This document shows, piece by piece, positions 9,501 to 17,889 of a DNA stretch of 64,000 bases. The notes beneath the pieces are model-generated. The model was not told where the DNA came from. It saw only the letters and a program-made list of their open reading frames with translations, and ran no database searches. Numbering within the stretch: the stretch's first letter is position 1; each line of letters begins with the position of its first letter. The stretch covers positions 62,001-126,000 of the forward strand of contig JAKFDE010000064.1 of assembly GCA_036676295.1 (NCBI GenBank), in the 5' to 3' direction. Made by a program: the position numbers and the translations under genes. This DNA is from UBA4416 sp036676295. GTDB lineage: Bacteria; Bacteroidota; Bacteroidia; B-17B0; Aurantibacillaceae.

Positions 9501-12500
9501 GTGTATATTCTACAATGTTAAACAATGCTACTACCTACTCTATTGTTTTAAAAGATAACAATAACTGTGTGTCCTTAAAAGCAGATACTTTAACCATTAA
9601 AAAAGAAGTAAAAATTGATAGTGTTACTTTTGGAAAATGTTATACTGTTGGGACAACAACTGTTCCTGTTAGTGTTTATCCTTCAGGTGGTGATAACGGA
9701 CCTTACTCTGTTTCATTCAATAATGGATCTACTTATTTAACAACTGGAACTTATACATCTAATGTAGCAGTAGCATCAAGCTATACGGTTATTATTAAAG
9801 ATACAAGAGGTTGTATATCGGCTGTAAAAACAATCTCTTTACCGGCAATTTTTAATGCAACTACTTCTGTAACTTCAAACTATAACGGACAAAACATTAG
9901 TTGTTTTGGATTAACAGATGGGTCTGCATTAGTAACAGCAGCTGGTGGTTCTGGCACTTATACGTATTCATGGACGTCTACTCCATCTCAAACAACAGCT
10001 GCTTTAAGCAATGTTGGTAATGGAACTTATTCGGTAACAATTAAAGATGGTAACGGATGTGCCATTACAAATACAGTAACTTTAATTCAACCAACATCAG
10101 TAACGGCAACCGCTTCTGTCACTTCAAATTATAACGGACAAAACATTAGCTGCAACGGGTTATCTGATGGTACAGCGAGTGTAACCGCCGGCGGCGGAAC
10201 AACACCTTATACTTATGCTTGGAATTCTATTCCAACTCAAACAATAGCTATTGCTACTGGTTTAAGTGCTGGAACTTACTCAGTAGTTGTGAAAGATGTG
10301 AATAACTGTCCCGTAACAACCACTGTTACTTTAACACAACCTGCAGCTATTACTGCTACAGCTACTGTAACTTCAAACTACAACGGACAACAAGTAACTT
10401 GTTTTGGAGCAACAAACGCTTCTATTACAACAACTGCTTCTAATGGTACGGCTCCATTTACTTATTCTTGGAATACAACTCCTGTTCAAACCGGAACAAT
10501 AGCAACAGGTGTTGGTGCAGGAACTTATAGTGTGACTGTAACTGACTTGAATGGTTGTAATATTACTAAAACAGTAACGGTTTCTCAACCTGCTATTGTT
10601 GCTGCCACAACTTCAGTAACATCAAATTATAACGGTCAAAACATTAGTTGTTTTGGTTTAACAGATGGTTCTGCCAATGTAATACCTACAGGTGGAACAA
10701 CACCTTATTCTTATTCTTGGACGTCAGTGCCATCTCAAACAACATCTGCATTAACTACTGTTGGCGCAGGAACTTATAGTGTTACGGTAACAGACGTTAA
10801 TGGTTGTAATATTACTAAAACTGTTACTTTAATTCAATCACCTCAGTTAACATCAACAGTTGCTATTACGTCAAATTATAACGGACAAAACATTAGCTGT
10901 TTTGGTTTAACTGATGGTTCGGCTGCTGCTACAGTAAATGGTGGAACTGGTGCTTACTCTTATACTTGGTCTTCAACTCCGGCTCAAAACACAGCAAATG
11001 CTTCAAACATTGGTGCCGGAACTTATACCGTAACAATTAAAGACGTGAATAACTGTACAATTACAAATACAGTAACCTTAACTGAACCTACAGTTGTAAC
11101 ATCAACAGCAATAGTAACATCAGACTTTAATGGACAAAACATTAGTTGCTTTGGATATAACGACGGATCTGCTTCGGTAACTGCCGGAGGAGGAACAACG
11201 CCTTATACTTATGCATGGAATTCTATTCCAACACAAACTACAACTTTAGCTACTGGATTAACAGCAGGAACTTATTCGGTAGTGGTAAAAGACGTCAATA
11301 ACTGTTCTGTTACAACAACAGTTACTTTAACACAACCGGCTTCTATGAGTTCTACCTTAGCTGTTACATCAAATTACAACGGGCAACAAGTTACTTGTTT
11401 TGGTGCAACCAATGCGTCTATCACTGCTTTAGCATCTGATGGAACAGCTCCTTATACTTACACTTGGACAACAACTCCAGTTCAAACAGGAACTTTAGTA
11501 ACAGGTGTTGGCGCAGGAACATACAGTGTTGTGATGACTGATATTAATGGCTGTGCTATTACTAAAACAATTTCTGTTTCAGAACCTACAGCAGTTGCGG
11601 CAGCTACTTCTATCACATCAAACTACAACGGACAAAACATTAGTTGTTTTGGTTTAGCAGATGCTTCGGCAAATGTAATTCCTTCTGGCGGAACAACACC
11701 TTATTCATATTCTTGGTCTTCTGCGCCAACACAAACAACAACTTCGGCTAATAATTTAGGAGCAGGTGTATACAGTGTAACAGTTACTGATATCAATGGC
11801 TGCAACATCACTACAAGTTTAACGATCAATCAACCAATGCCTATCGATGCTCAAGTATTTAGTTTAAGTTCATATAATGGCTTCAATGTCAATTGTTTTG
11901 GAAGCACTGATGGTAATATTGATATTACCGTAAATGGCGGAACAGGAGCATATACTTACACTTGGTCGAACACGGCAACAACTCAAGACATCTTAAATCT
12001 TGGTGCCGGTTCATATTCAGTAGTTGTATCAGATGTTAACGGATGTAAAGATACATTAACAACTACTTTAACTGAGCCAACTCAATTAGTTGTTACTATT
12101 GATTCGTTGAGTCATTACAATGGATACAATGTAAGTTGTTTTGGTTCTCAAAACGGTTCTGTTTATGTAACGGCAACTGGTGGCGCTAGCACTTACTCTT
12201 ATACTTGGAGTAACAACTCAACAAATCAAGATCTATCAAATGTTGGAGTTGGTTTATACACTTTATTAGTAACCGATCAAAACAGATGTACAACCAGTAT
12301 TGATACTCTATTAACTGCTCCTACTGTATTAACATTTACATCTTCTATAACAGATCTAAAATGTTACGGTGTACCAACCGGTTCTGTTAACACTGGTCTT
12401 TCAGGAGGAGTTAGCCCTTATACTTACACTTGGAGTAATACAGCAACTACTGATGACATTTCGAATGTATCTGCCGGAACATATACTGTAACTTATAACG

Positions 12501-13285
12501 ACCTTAATGGATGCAACAACTTCGCCGTATTAACTGTAAACCAACCGGACACATTAGGTATTAAGAAAACAGTGGATAATTTAAAATGTAACGGAGATAC
12601 ATTAGGCAATATTTTCTTAAGTCCAAATGGAGGAACATCGCCATATACTTACTTATGGTCAGATGGAAGTACAACAAAAGATTTAATAAATATTCCTAGT
12701 GGCACATACAGCGCTATAATGACAGATGCAAATAGTTGTGTGTATCATGATACAACAAAAATTACTGAACCAACACCATTACAAATTACATTAACAAGTC
12801 CTGTATTATTTAGTGGCTACAATGTAAGTTCTTATCAAGGTAATGATGGTTCTGTAGAGTTAGTTGTTTCCGGTGGTATAACCCCATATAGCTACTTATG
12901 GTCAAATGGAGCAACAACACAAAACATCAGCAACTTAAATTCAGGAAATTATTTTGTTACTGTAATGGATACCAATGGTTGTAGAATTTCAGGTGAAATT
13001 ACTTTAACTCAACCTTTAGTATTAGAAATGCCTCAAGGCTTTTCTCCTAACGATGATGGTAAAAACGATTTATTTGTAGTTCATGGTATTGAAGCTTATC
13101 CTGATAATGTATTAACAATCTACAACAGATGGGGTAATATTGTTTACAGCAAAGCCGGATACTTTAACGAATGGAACGGCATTAGTAATAACGACCAACA
13201 ATTACCAGATGCTACTTACTTTGCTATACTCGAAGTAAATAAAGGAGAAATAGTATTAAAAGGTTATGTTGAATTAAGACGATAA
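6512..13285 (+). CDS. Giant SprB-repeat cell-surface adhesin with type B T9SS C-terminal domain
   Basis: A 2257-residue secreted adhesin. A lysine-rich n-region, a hydrophobic core (VTILVLLLTLLSN) and cleavage near residue 32 give a signal peptide. Residues of about 33-420 are a Cys-containing unique N-terminal region. From about 420 to 2170 there are roughly 22 SprB-type Ig-like repeats of 70-83 residues, each with a C-[FN]-G start, a PY[TS]Y-[TS]W centre, a GTYSV-[TK]D-NGC segment and a [TE]-[QE]P end. The last 85 residues (2173-2257, starting MPQGFSPNDDGKND and containing NRWG) are a gliding-motility-type, type B T9SS sorting domain. SprB proteins are gliding adhesins in flavobacteria, but related proteins occur in non-gliders. 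It heads an operon with a PorP/SprF protein 22 bases downstream and a PorE-like lipoprotein. The central repeats show higher-order duplication. Confidence 0.93.
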   Translation: MLQKLKKIKKTLPVTILVLLLTLLSNKKVQAQSPCMATVPSYTINLTGNPAGIWSSPNVSRNDQCCTAVSPDQCIYFNLTLDPNTAGIQIDMIGADPAGSLFYDINCTGNYPGGQIKCISGVGPHQITFCKPGGNKNVYKITSISKPLFPNDDTTRIGCKKKLVTLGIVNNTVTWQSIFPGTPGQYNSYLDSINVASPTYSPGVGAPAYVDYKVCGFPQASGCGFSLTVCDTVRVYNYPSLTATVTPNPATFCNVGPGSGVTLTGVAGGGLPTYSYTWLNSSNTVLGTGAAYTATAQGAYKLEVKDRLYNTSTCPSTIVSPISVSVGVVPTVDAGPSQKVCASTPLTALSGTVQNASSGIWSGGSGTYNPGNTYLNTNYSPSSTEIAAGFVKLYLTSSGAGGGCVNKKDSTIIYFSSTPSVSISSGSLACNNSTTTIQATVSGGTGPYNYLWNTGVKNSSTTGGQGYYSVIVYDSLNCVSANTSSTIVAPTALSLNFNSTNVVPDGSSTGTASVTVNGGTPAYTVTWTPGGLNTFSLSGLPYGIYSAVVTDANGCQISGSTVVGNSLCSGLTALATATNINCFGESTGAASVTVSGGALAYTYTWNSVPAQNTATANNLKAGVYTVLVTDFNGCVQTANVTVSEPTLLTNVMTHTDVTVINGNNGSAGANPFGGSTPYTYLWNTSATTSSITNLFAGTYTVNITDNKGCVKTDSVKITQPPCNGLTLNVFTSNALCYGSKGSAFAIVTGAKGTYTVTWSDGTIGQSVTGLVAGNYSVSVSDTANCTEFFNFTITEPSQLTLGISHTDVSCNGSPNGTIDLNISGGTFPYTFNWNSGMSTAEDLTNLKPDTYSVQVIDANGCSSIASEQITEPPVLAVTATTQNVTCIYGTDGSIALNVTGGTIPYTYTWSTGATTQSITNLPAGGYTVSVRDANFCQIATPLIIGIGQPDSLKVDSFIVACSIPGSNQTQVTVVPTGGYSGVFQVSYNNGTTFETAGVYSTMLNNATTYSIVLKDNNNCVSLKADTLTIKKEVKIDSVTFGKCYTVGTTTVPVSVYPSGGDNGPYSVSFNNGSTYLTTGTYTSNVAVASSYTVIIKDTRGCISAVKTISLPAIFNATTSVTSNYNGQNISCFGLTDGSALVTAAGGSGTYTYSWTSTPSQTTAALSNVGNGTYSVTIKDGNGCAITNTVTLIQPTSVTATASVTSNYNGQNISCNGLSDGTASVTAGGGTTPYTYAWNSIPTQTIAIATGLSAGTYSVVVKDVNNCPVTTTVTLTQPAAITATATVTSNYNGQQVTCFGATNASITTTASNGTAPFTYSWNTTPVQTGTIATGVGAGTYSVTVTDLNGCNITKTVTVSQPAIVAATTSVTSNYNGQNISCFGLTDGSANVIPTGGTTPYSYSWTSVPSQTTSALTTVGAGTYSVTVTDVNGCNITKTVTLIQSPQLTSTVAITSNYNGQNISCFGLTDGSAAATVNGGTGAYSYTWSSTPAQNTANASNIGAGTYTVTIKDVNNCTITNTVTLTEPTVVTSTAIVTSDFNGQNISCFGYNDGSASVTAGGGTTPYTYAWNSIPTQTTTLATGLTAGTYSVVVKDVNNCSVTTTVTLTQPASMSSTLAVTSNYNGQQVTCFGATNASITALASDGTAPYTYTWTTTPVQTGTLVTGVGAGTYSVVMTDINGCAITKTISVSEPTAVAAATSITSNYNGQNISCFGLADASANVIPSGGTTPYSYSWSSAPTQTTTSANNLGAGVYSVTVTDINGCNITTSLTINQPMPIDAQVFSLSSYNGFNVNCFGSTDGNIDITVNGGTGAYTYTWSNTATTQDILNLGAGSYSVVVSDVNGCKDTLTTTLTEPTQLVVTIDSLSHYNGYNVSCFGSQNGSVYVTATGGASTYSYTWSNNSTNQDLSNVGVGLYTLLVTDQNRCTTSIDTLLTAPTVLTFTSSITDLKCYGVPTGSVNTGLSGGVSPYTYTWSNTATTDDISNVSAGTYTVTYNDLNGCNNFAVLTVNQPDTLGIKKTVDNLKCNGDTLGNIFLSPNGGTSPYTYLWSDGSTTKDLINIPSGTYSAIMTDANSCVYHDTTKITEPTPLQITLTSPVLFSGYNVSSYQGNDGSVELVVSGGITPYSYLWSNGATTQNISNLNSGNYFVTVMDTNGCRISGEITLTQPLVLEMPQGFSPNDDGKNDLFVVHGIEAYPDNVLTIYNRWGNIVYSKAGYFNEWNGISNNDQQLPDATYFAILEVNKGEIVLKGYVELRR
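9869..12103 (+). repeat. Tandem 249-bp SprB repeat array with a 996-bp higher-order period
   Basis: The phrase (V/I)TSNYNGQ or its variant begins at 9869, 10118, 10367, 10616, 10865, 11114, 11363, 11612 and 11861, each exactly 249 bases (83 codons) apart; the next comparable start is at 12104 (243 bases). Units 2 and 6 share about 80 percent of residues and units 3 and 7 about 79 percent by hand count, while neighbours 2 and 3 share only about half. Units 1/5 and 4/8 are about 71 percent alike. This points to duplication of a four-unit block. Many synonymous codons differ between paired units. Confidence 0.9.
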
Positions 13286-13307
13286 TAAAAAATAAAAAAA
13301 TATTACC

Positions 13308-14231
13308 ATGAAAAAATCAATCATTATATTTTTTGTTGCATTGTTAAACATTACAGCAAAAGCCCAGCAAGATCCAATGATAAGTCAGTATATGTTTAAT
13401 GGATTGTTCTTAAATCCTGCATATTCCGGTAGTCATAAATACTTTAGTTCAAGTTTATTGCACCGTACTCAATGGGTCAATTTCCCCGGAGCTCCAAAAA
13501 CTTCATTACTAGCGGTAGATGGATTAATCCCTGGTAAATCTGAAAACATGGGTATTGGTTTAATCGTTGCACATGATAGAATTGGTGCAACAGAACAAAC
13601 AGATATCTATGCAAACTATGCTTATCAATTGAAATTAAAAAAAGGAAAATTAGCTTTTGGTTTAAAAGCCGGCGCTTCTAACTACGTTTTTAAAAGCGAT
13701 AATGTAACGGTGTGGGATGCAAATGATCAAGTATTTACAGGTCGCAGAACTGCGTGGTTACCAAAATTTGGAGCCGGAGCATATTACTTTTGTGATAATT
13801 GGTATGCCGGATTATCAGTACCGACTTTAGTAGCTTACGATTCCAATCATGATTTTAGTTTTGATGTTAACAAAGGATCATTTGTAAACAGACATTACTA
13901 TGCATATGGTGGATATGTATTTAAACTAAACGAACAATTTAAATTAAAACCATCGGTATTAATGAAATATTTACCTTCTGCGCCGGTTGAAGCTGATTTG
14001 AATTTGAATTTATTATACAAAGACCAGTTTTGGATTGGAGCATCTTACCGTTCAATGGATGCTGTAGTTATTATGGTTGAATACCAAACTAATTCTCGAT
14101 TCAGAGTTGGTTATGCATTTGATTATACAACTACAAAAATCAGAAATTATTCTACAGGAACACATGAGATCATGATTGGTTACGATTTTGGTAAAGATTT
14201 AGTTAAAGTTAAAACACCACGTTACTTCTAA
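13308..14231 (+). CDS. PorP/SprF-family type IX secretion outer-membrane protein
   Basis: A 307-residue outer-membrane beta-barrel with a signal peptide ending near AKAQ (residue 20). The segment QDPMISQYMFNGLFLNPAYSG is split here as the hallmark start QDPMISQYMFN plus LNPAYSG of the PorP/SprF family, and WVNFPGAPKT is also typical. In Flavobacterium, SprF-like proteins are needed for secretion or surface attachment of the adjacent type B-CTD adhesin. Its place directly after the SprB-like gene and before the OmpA lipoprotein fits a dedicated secretion or anchoring partner for that cargo. Being paired with one cargo, it is more likely a SprF-type accessory than the core PorP of the secretion motor, whose PorK-N genes are not in the window. 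Confidence 0.92.
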   Translation: MKKSIIIFFVALLNITAKAQQDPMISQYMFNGLFLNPAYSGSHKYFSSSLLHRTQWVNFPGAPKTSLLAVDGLIPGKSENMGIGLIVAHDRIGATEQTDIYANYAYQLKLKKGKLAFGLKAGASNYVFKSDNVTVWDANDQVFTGRRTAWLPKFGAGAYYFCDNWYAGLSVPTLVAYDSNHDFSFDVNKGSFVNRHYYAYGGYVFKLNEQFKLKPSVLMKYLPSAPVEADLNLNLLYKDQFWIGASYRSMDAVVIMVEYQTNSRFRVGYAFDYTTTKIRNYSTGTHEIMIGYDFGKDLVKVKTPRYF

Positions 14232-14242
14232 TAAACAACATT

Positions 14243-16138
14243 ATGAAAAAAATACTATTCATCACCCTATCAGCCACCCTTATTTTTGGGAGTTGTACAA
14301 ACAGTTTATATAAAAAAGGAGTTAAAAATTATGATAAAATGGCTTATACTAATGCTATTGATAATTTTGAAAAATACCTTCTTAAAAAAGACGAACCTGC
14401 TGATGCCAAAATTAAATTAGCAAATGCATACCGTTTAGTAAATGACGTACCAAATGCAGAGAAGTGGTTTTCTAAAATAGTTGAATTACCAGAAAGCGAA
14501 GCTATTAATATGTTTTATTACGCTAAACTTCTAATGGGACAAGAGAAATACAAAGACGCTCAAATTTGGTTCAATAAATATTTAGAAAAAGTGCCAAATG
14601 ATTTTGTAGCAGAAATGTTATTAGTTTCTTGTAAATCGGTTAATACATTTAAGAAAGACACTACTCTATTTACTATAAAACAAGCTGAGATTCCTGAAAT
14701 TTCAACAGCATTTGCTCAAATTCCTTACGGAGAGGGTATTATCTTTACGGCGGATAAAATGTCTTTTAAGAACTCAACAACTGCAAACTGGACTGGTCGC
14801 TCCTATTTAGATATTTACTTTTCTCAAAAAGATCATAGTGGAAAATGGTTAAGTCCAATGTTATTAAAAGGTAATGTAAATGGACAATACCACGAAGGTC
14901 CTGCTTGTTTTAATAAAGAAGGAAATGTTGTTTACTTTACAAGAAGTAATTATGCTAAAAAGAAGTTAGCAAAAAGTTCAAAAAGTGAAAACAATTTACA
15001 ATTGTTCAGAGCAGAATTAGTGGGTGATAAATGGACGAATGTCACTTCTATGCCGTTTAACAGTGATGAATATTCATGCGGTCATCCTTCATTAAGTGCG
15101 GATGATAAAACTTTATATTATATTTCTGATATGCCGGGCGGAGCCGGAGGAACTGATATATACAAAACAACCTTTGATGGAACTACTTGGACTAAGCCGG
15201 AGAATTTAGGAGATGTAATTAACACAAGTGGTAATGAAATGTTTCCATACATTCATAGCGATGGCACGTTTTACTTCTCATCAGATGCTCATAATAACTT
15301 AGGTGGTTTAGATGTGTTCATGTCTTCTTATGATGGAAAAAAATGGCTACAAGTAGAGAACTTGAACTATCCATTAAACACATCAAAAGATGATTTTGCT
15401 TTTGTTTTAAATCCAGATAGTAAAACAGGATATGTATCATCTAATCGTGGTGAAGGTGACCAAATTTATGAAATCACTAAAAATGAACCAACATTTATTT
15501 TATCGGGGATTGTATCTCAAAAAGGTAAACCAAGATCAATGATTGATTCAGCTGTGATTGAAATTCAAAACTTAACCGAAAAAACAAAAGAAACAATTTT
15601 AACAAACAAGTCTGGATTTTACAAAATAAAATTAAAATCAAAAAGTGAGTATTTGATCAAAGCTTCAAAACCAATGTACTTTACGGTTACTGAACCTAAA
15701 AATGTATGTATGATTGGTAAAAAAAATTCCGAAAACTTTACAGCTAATTTTGAATTAGATCAAATCATCATCGAAAAACCAATTGTATTAGAAAATATTT
15801 ATTATGATTTAGATAAATGGTTTATTCGTCCTGATGCTGCAAAAGAGTTAGATAGATTAGTTCAATTAATGAACGACAACCCGACTCTAAATATAGAGTT
15901 AAGCTCCCACACAGACTCTAGAGCGGGTGATCAATACAACTTGGTATTATCTGATAAACGAGCTAAAGCAGCCGTAGAATATGTAGCTTCAAAAGGAGTT
16001 GATAAAAACAGAATGAGATGGAAAGGTTATGGAGAAAGTAAATTGGTGAACCAATGTAAAAATGATGTGAAATGTACTGAAGAAGAACACCAGCAAAACA
16101 GAAGAACAGAATTTAAAGCCATAAAGATAATTAAATAA
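14243..16138 (+). CDS. PorE-like OmpA lipoprotein (TPR, PD40 propeller, CRD, OmpA_C)
   Basis: A 631-residue lipoprotein: lipobox FGSC with acylated Cys18, TPR-like helices to about 130, a WD40/PD40 beta-propeller from about 145 to 405 (blades such as PSLSADDKTLYYISD and FPYIHSDGTFYFSSD), a carboxypeptidase-regulatory-like fold from about 415 to 500, and an OmpA C-terminal peptidoglycan-binding domain from about 510 to 631 (SSHTDSR, YNLVLSDKRA). This is the same domain order as PorE of Porphyromonas gingivalis, a periplasmic T9SS protein bound to peptidoglycan. It starts 11 bases after the PorP/SprF gene and ends the operon before a terminator. Inferred role: tether the neighbouring barrel or adhesin to the cell wall. 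Several such paralogues per genome are usual, so it need not be the core PorE. Confidence 0.9.
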   Translation: MKKILFITLSATLIFGSCTNSLYKKGVKNYDKMAYTNAIDNFEKYLLKKDEPADAKIKLANAYRLVNDVPNAEKWFSKIVELPESEAINMFYYAKLLMGQEKYKDAQIWFNKYLEKVPNDFVAEMLLVSCKSVNTFKKDTTLFTIKQAEIPEISTAFAQIPYGEGIIFTADKMSFKNSTTANWTGRSYLDIYFSQKDHSGKWLSPMLLKGNVNGQYHEGPACFNKEGNVVYFTRSNYAKKKLAKSSKSENNLQLFRAELVGDKWTNVTSMPFNSDEYSCGHPSLSADDKTLYYISDMPGGAGGTDIYKTTFDGTTWTKPENLGDVINTSGNEMFPYIHSDGTFYFSSDAHNNLGGLDVFMSSYDGKKWLQVENLNYPLNTSKDDFAFVLNPDSKTGYVSSNRGEGDQIYEITKNEPTFILSGIVSQKGKPRSMIDSAVIEIQNLTEKTKETILTNKSGFYKIKLKSKSEYLIKASKPMYFTVTEPKNVCMIGKKNSENFTANFELDQIIIEKPIVLENIYYDLDKWFIRPDAAKELDRLVQLMNDNPTLNIELSSHTDSRAGDQYNLVLSDKRAKAAVEYVASKGVDKNRMRWKGYGESKLVNQCKNDVKCTEEEHQQNRRTEFKAIKIIK

Positions 16139-16148
16139 TTATCTCATA

Positions 16149-16181
16149 GAAAAAGTGGTTCATTTCTGAACCGCTTTTTTT
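16149..16181 (+). terminator. Terminator of the adhesin operon
   Basis: 8-bp stem GTGGTTCA/TGAACCGC (16155-16174, one G-T pair), loop TTTC, then seven T. The T run touches the stop codon of the convergent serine hydrolase gene. Confidence 0.85.
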
Positions 16182-17709
16182 ATTTAAATGCTTTAAAACT
16201 TTCGCTGATTTTTGTAAAAATATAAGTATCCATATCTACAAACGGCGTTACTTTAATTTCAATTGTTTTTTCAATGCCTTTATCCTGATAACTAATTTCA
16301 TGAGTTCCCAATGAAGAAGCATCATTGTACTCGATCATCATAGCTGTAGAGCTTTTAAACTGGATCTTACCTTTATATTGTGGATGAAATTCAAAACTTA
16401 CCTCGGCATAAGTATCTTTTGCATCAATAGCTATTTTGCCGTACACTTTATTCGTATAAATACCTGCTATTTTCTTATAAGCATCTGCTGATGGTTTATA
16501 TGAGTTAACTTCTGCTTTTATTTTTTTTATATCTTCTTGTATTCCTTCCTGTTCTTCCTTAAATCCTTCATAGTACAAAGCACTTGTGTTTACATAAGGC
16601 TGTCCTGTCAAATCATCCATTATTTGTGCATCAATGGCTTCAAATAAATACTGTGCATCACTATTTGTTAAGATCACATAACCAAATTTTTCTTCAGGTA
16701 CCAAAACTGTTTTACTTAAAAAACCATTGGCACCTCCATCATGTGTCACTATTTTTTTACCGAATTTATCTTTCATAAACCAACCTAAACCATAGGTATT
16801 AAAATAGTTTCCCTTGCCTCTGCTATTACCAACAATTGTATTTGATTTTCTGGTTTCTTGTATAACTGACTTAGGGATAATCTGTTTACCATTGTACTTT
16901 CCGTTATCTAATTGCATCATTACCCATTTACTCAGATCATTCACATTAGATGTCATGGAACCGGCAGGCCCTAAATTATCAACCTTCGACGGAATGATTT
17001 CATAAACAGCTCCATTTAATAACGTGTAAGCCTTAGATGCATTGGGCGACGTGATGAAATTTTGGTAGGTCGTTCCTGTACGTGTCATCCCTAAAGGCAT
17101 AAAATAATGGTACTTTAAATAATCATCCCAGGTTGTATCTGTCACCATCGGAATGATCTCTCCTGCCGTTAAAAAACCGACGTTGCAATAGCCGTATGTT
17201 TCTCTAAAACCATATCTTGGTTTAACATTAGCCATGTTTTCTATCAATTCTTTTCGCGTTTTTGTGCTTGCCCAATTTAACAGATCTGTTTGAAATGTCC
17301 CATACCCTATTCTGTGAGATAACACATCTCTAATGGTAACATGCTCCGTTAAATAATCATCGCTCATTTTAAAATAAGGTAAATAAGTTTTCACCTTATC
17401 ATCTAATTTTAATTTGCCATAATGCTCTAATAACGCTAAAGAAGTTCCTGTAAAAGCTTTACTATTGGATGCAATTTGAAACTCGGTATTTTCTGTAACG
17501 GGTGTTTTTTTAGTTACATCTGCATAACCATAACCTTTCATAAAAATCACTTTACCATCTTTAACCACAGCAATCGCTAATCCCGGAAAATTCCAACGTG
17601 CCATTTCGCGCTTGATATAAGTATCCAAACTATCTTTGATAAAATTACCTTGAGCAAAGCCTGATTGAATTATAAATAAACAAACAAGCGTTTTTAATAG
17701 ATACTTCAT
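16180..17709 (-). CDS. Secreted serine hydrolase, class C beta-lactamase/DD-peptidase fold
   Basis: A 509-residue periplasmic or secreted enzyme with a signal peptide ending SGFAQ (residue 20). The beta-lactamase family motifs are in place: SxxK as S81-N-S-K84, YxN as Y174-C-N176, and HDGG in the third motif near residue 325. After the catalytic domain, about 130 residues form a beta-rich C-terminal domain like DUF3471. Family members cleave D-amino-acid peptides, esters or beta-lactams, and the substrate cannot be told from sequence. It is monocistronic, with a -7 box 29 bases upstream. A shorter paralogue sits at 47510-48679. Confidence 0.9.
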   Translation of the reverse strand: MKYLLKTLVCLFIIQSGFAQGNFIKDSLDTYIKREMARWNFPGLAIAVVKDGKVIFMKGYGYADVTKKTPVTENTEFQIASNSKAFTGTSLALLEHYGKLKLDDKVKTYLPYFKMSDDYLTEHVTIRDVLSHRIGYGTFQTDLLNWASTKTRKELIENMANVKPRYGFRETYGYCNVGFLTAGEIIPMVTDTTWDDYLKYHYFMPLGMTRTGTTYQNFITSPNASKAYTLLNGAVYEIIPSKVDNLGPAGSMTSNVNDLSKWVMMQLDNGKYNGKQIIPKSVIQETRKSNTIVGNSRGKGNYFNTYGLGWFMKDKFGKKIVTHDGGANGFLSKTVLVPEEKFGYVILTNSDAQYLFEAIDAQIMDDLTGQPYVNTSALYYEGFKEEQEGIQEDIKKIKAEVNSYKPSADAYKKIAGIYTNKVYGKIAIDAKDTYAEVSFEFHPQYKGKIQFKSSTAMMIEYNDASSLGTHEISYQDKGIEKTIEIKVTPFVDMDTYIFTKISESFKAFK

Positions 17710-17737
17710 ATTTTGATGATTAAAGGTTTTAATAACT

Positions 17738-17745
17738 CAAATATA
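17738..17745 (-). promoter_or_regulatory. -7 promoter box (TATATTTG) for the serine hydrolase
   Basis: CAAATATA on the plus strand, 29 bases upstream of the gene start. Confidence 0.5.
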
Positions 17746-17848
17746 AAAATTAAACTCAAAAAAAGCCTATAAATACTGGGCTTCAAAATCATACATAAAA
17801 AGGGTCTATAAAGATTAAGTGTAGAATATCTGAATTTAATTAAACTTG

Positions 17849-17856
17849 TATATTTG
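17849..17856 (+). promoter_or_regulatory. -7 promoter box (TATATTTG) for the dehydrogenase
   Basis: Exact match 34 bases before ATG 17890. A TTG at 17854 in the same frame overlaps this box and would lie before the transcript start, so it cannot be the start codon. Confidence 0.6.
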
Positions 17857-17889
17857 TATGATTATACAAAAACAAACAGATTAAGCATT

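Noticed and set aside
6792..10588. Short frames within the adhesin gene on both strands
   Set aside because: They are by-products of the repetitive coding sequence and do not recur with the repeat in a protein-like manner.
9869..12103. Regular spaced repeats considered as a CRISPR array
   Set aside because: The 249-base period is codon-exact, entirely coding, and the units are contiguous without spacers.
17854..17889. TTG start of the saccharopine dehydrogenase-like gene
   Set aside because: The TTG is part of the TATATTTG box and would precede the transcript start.
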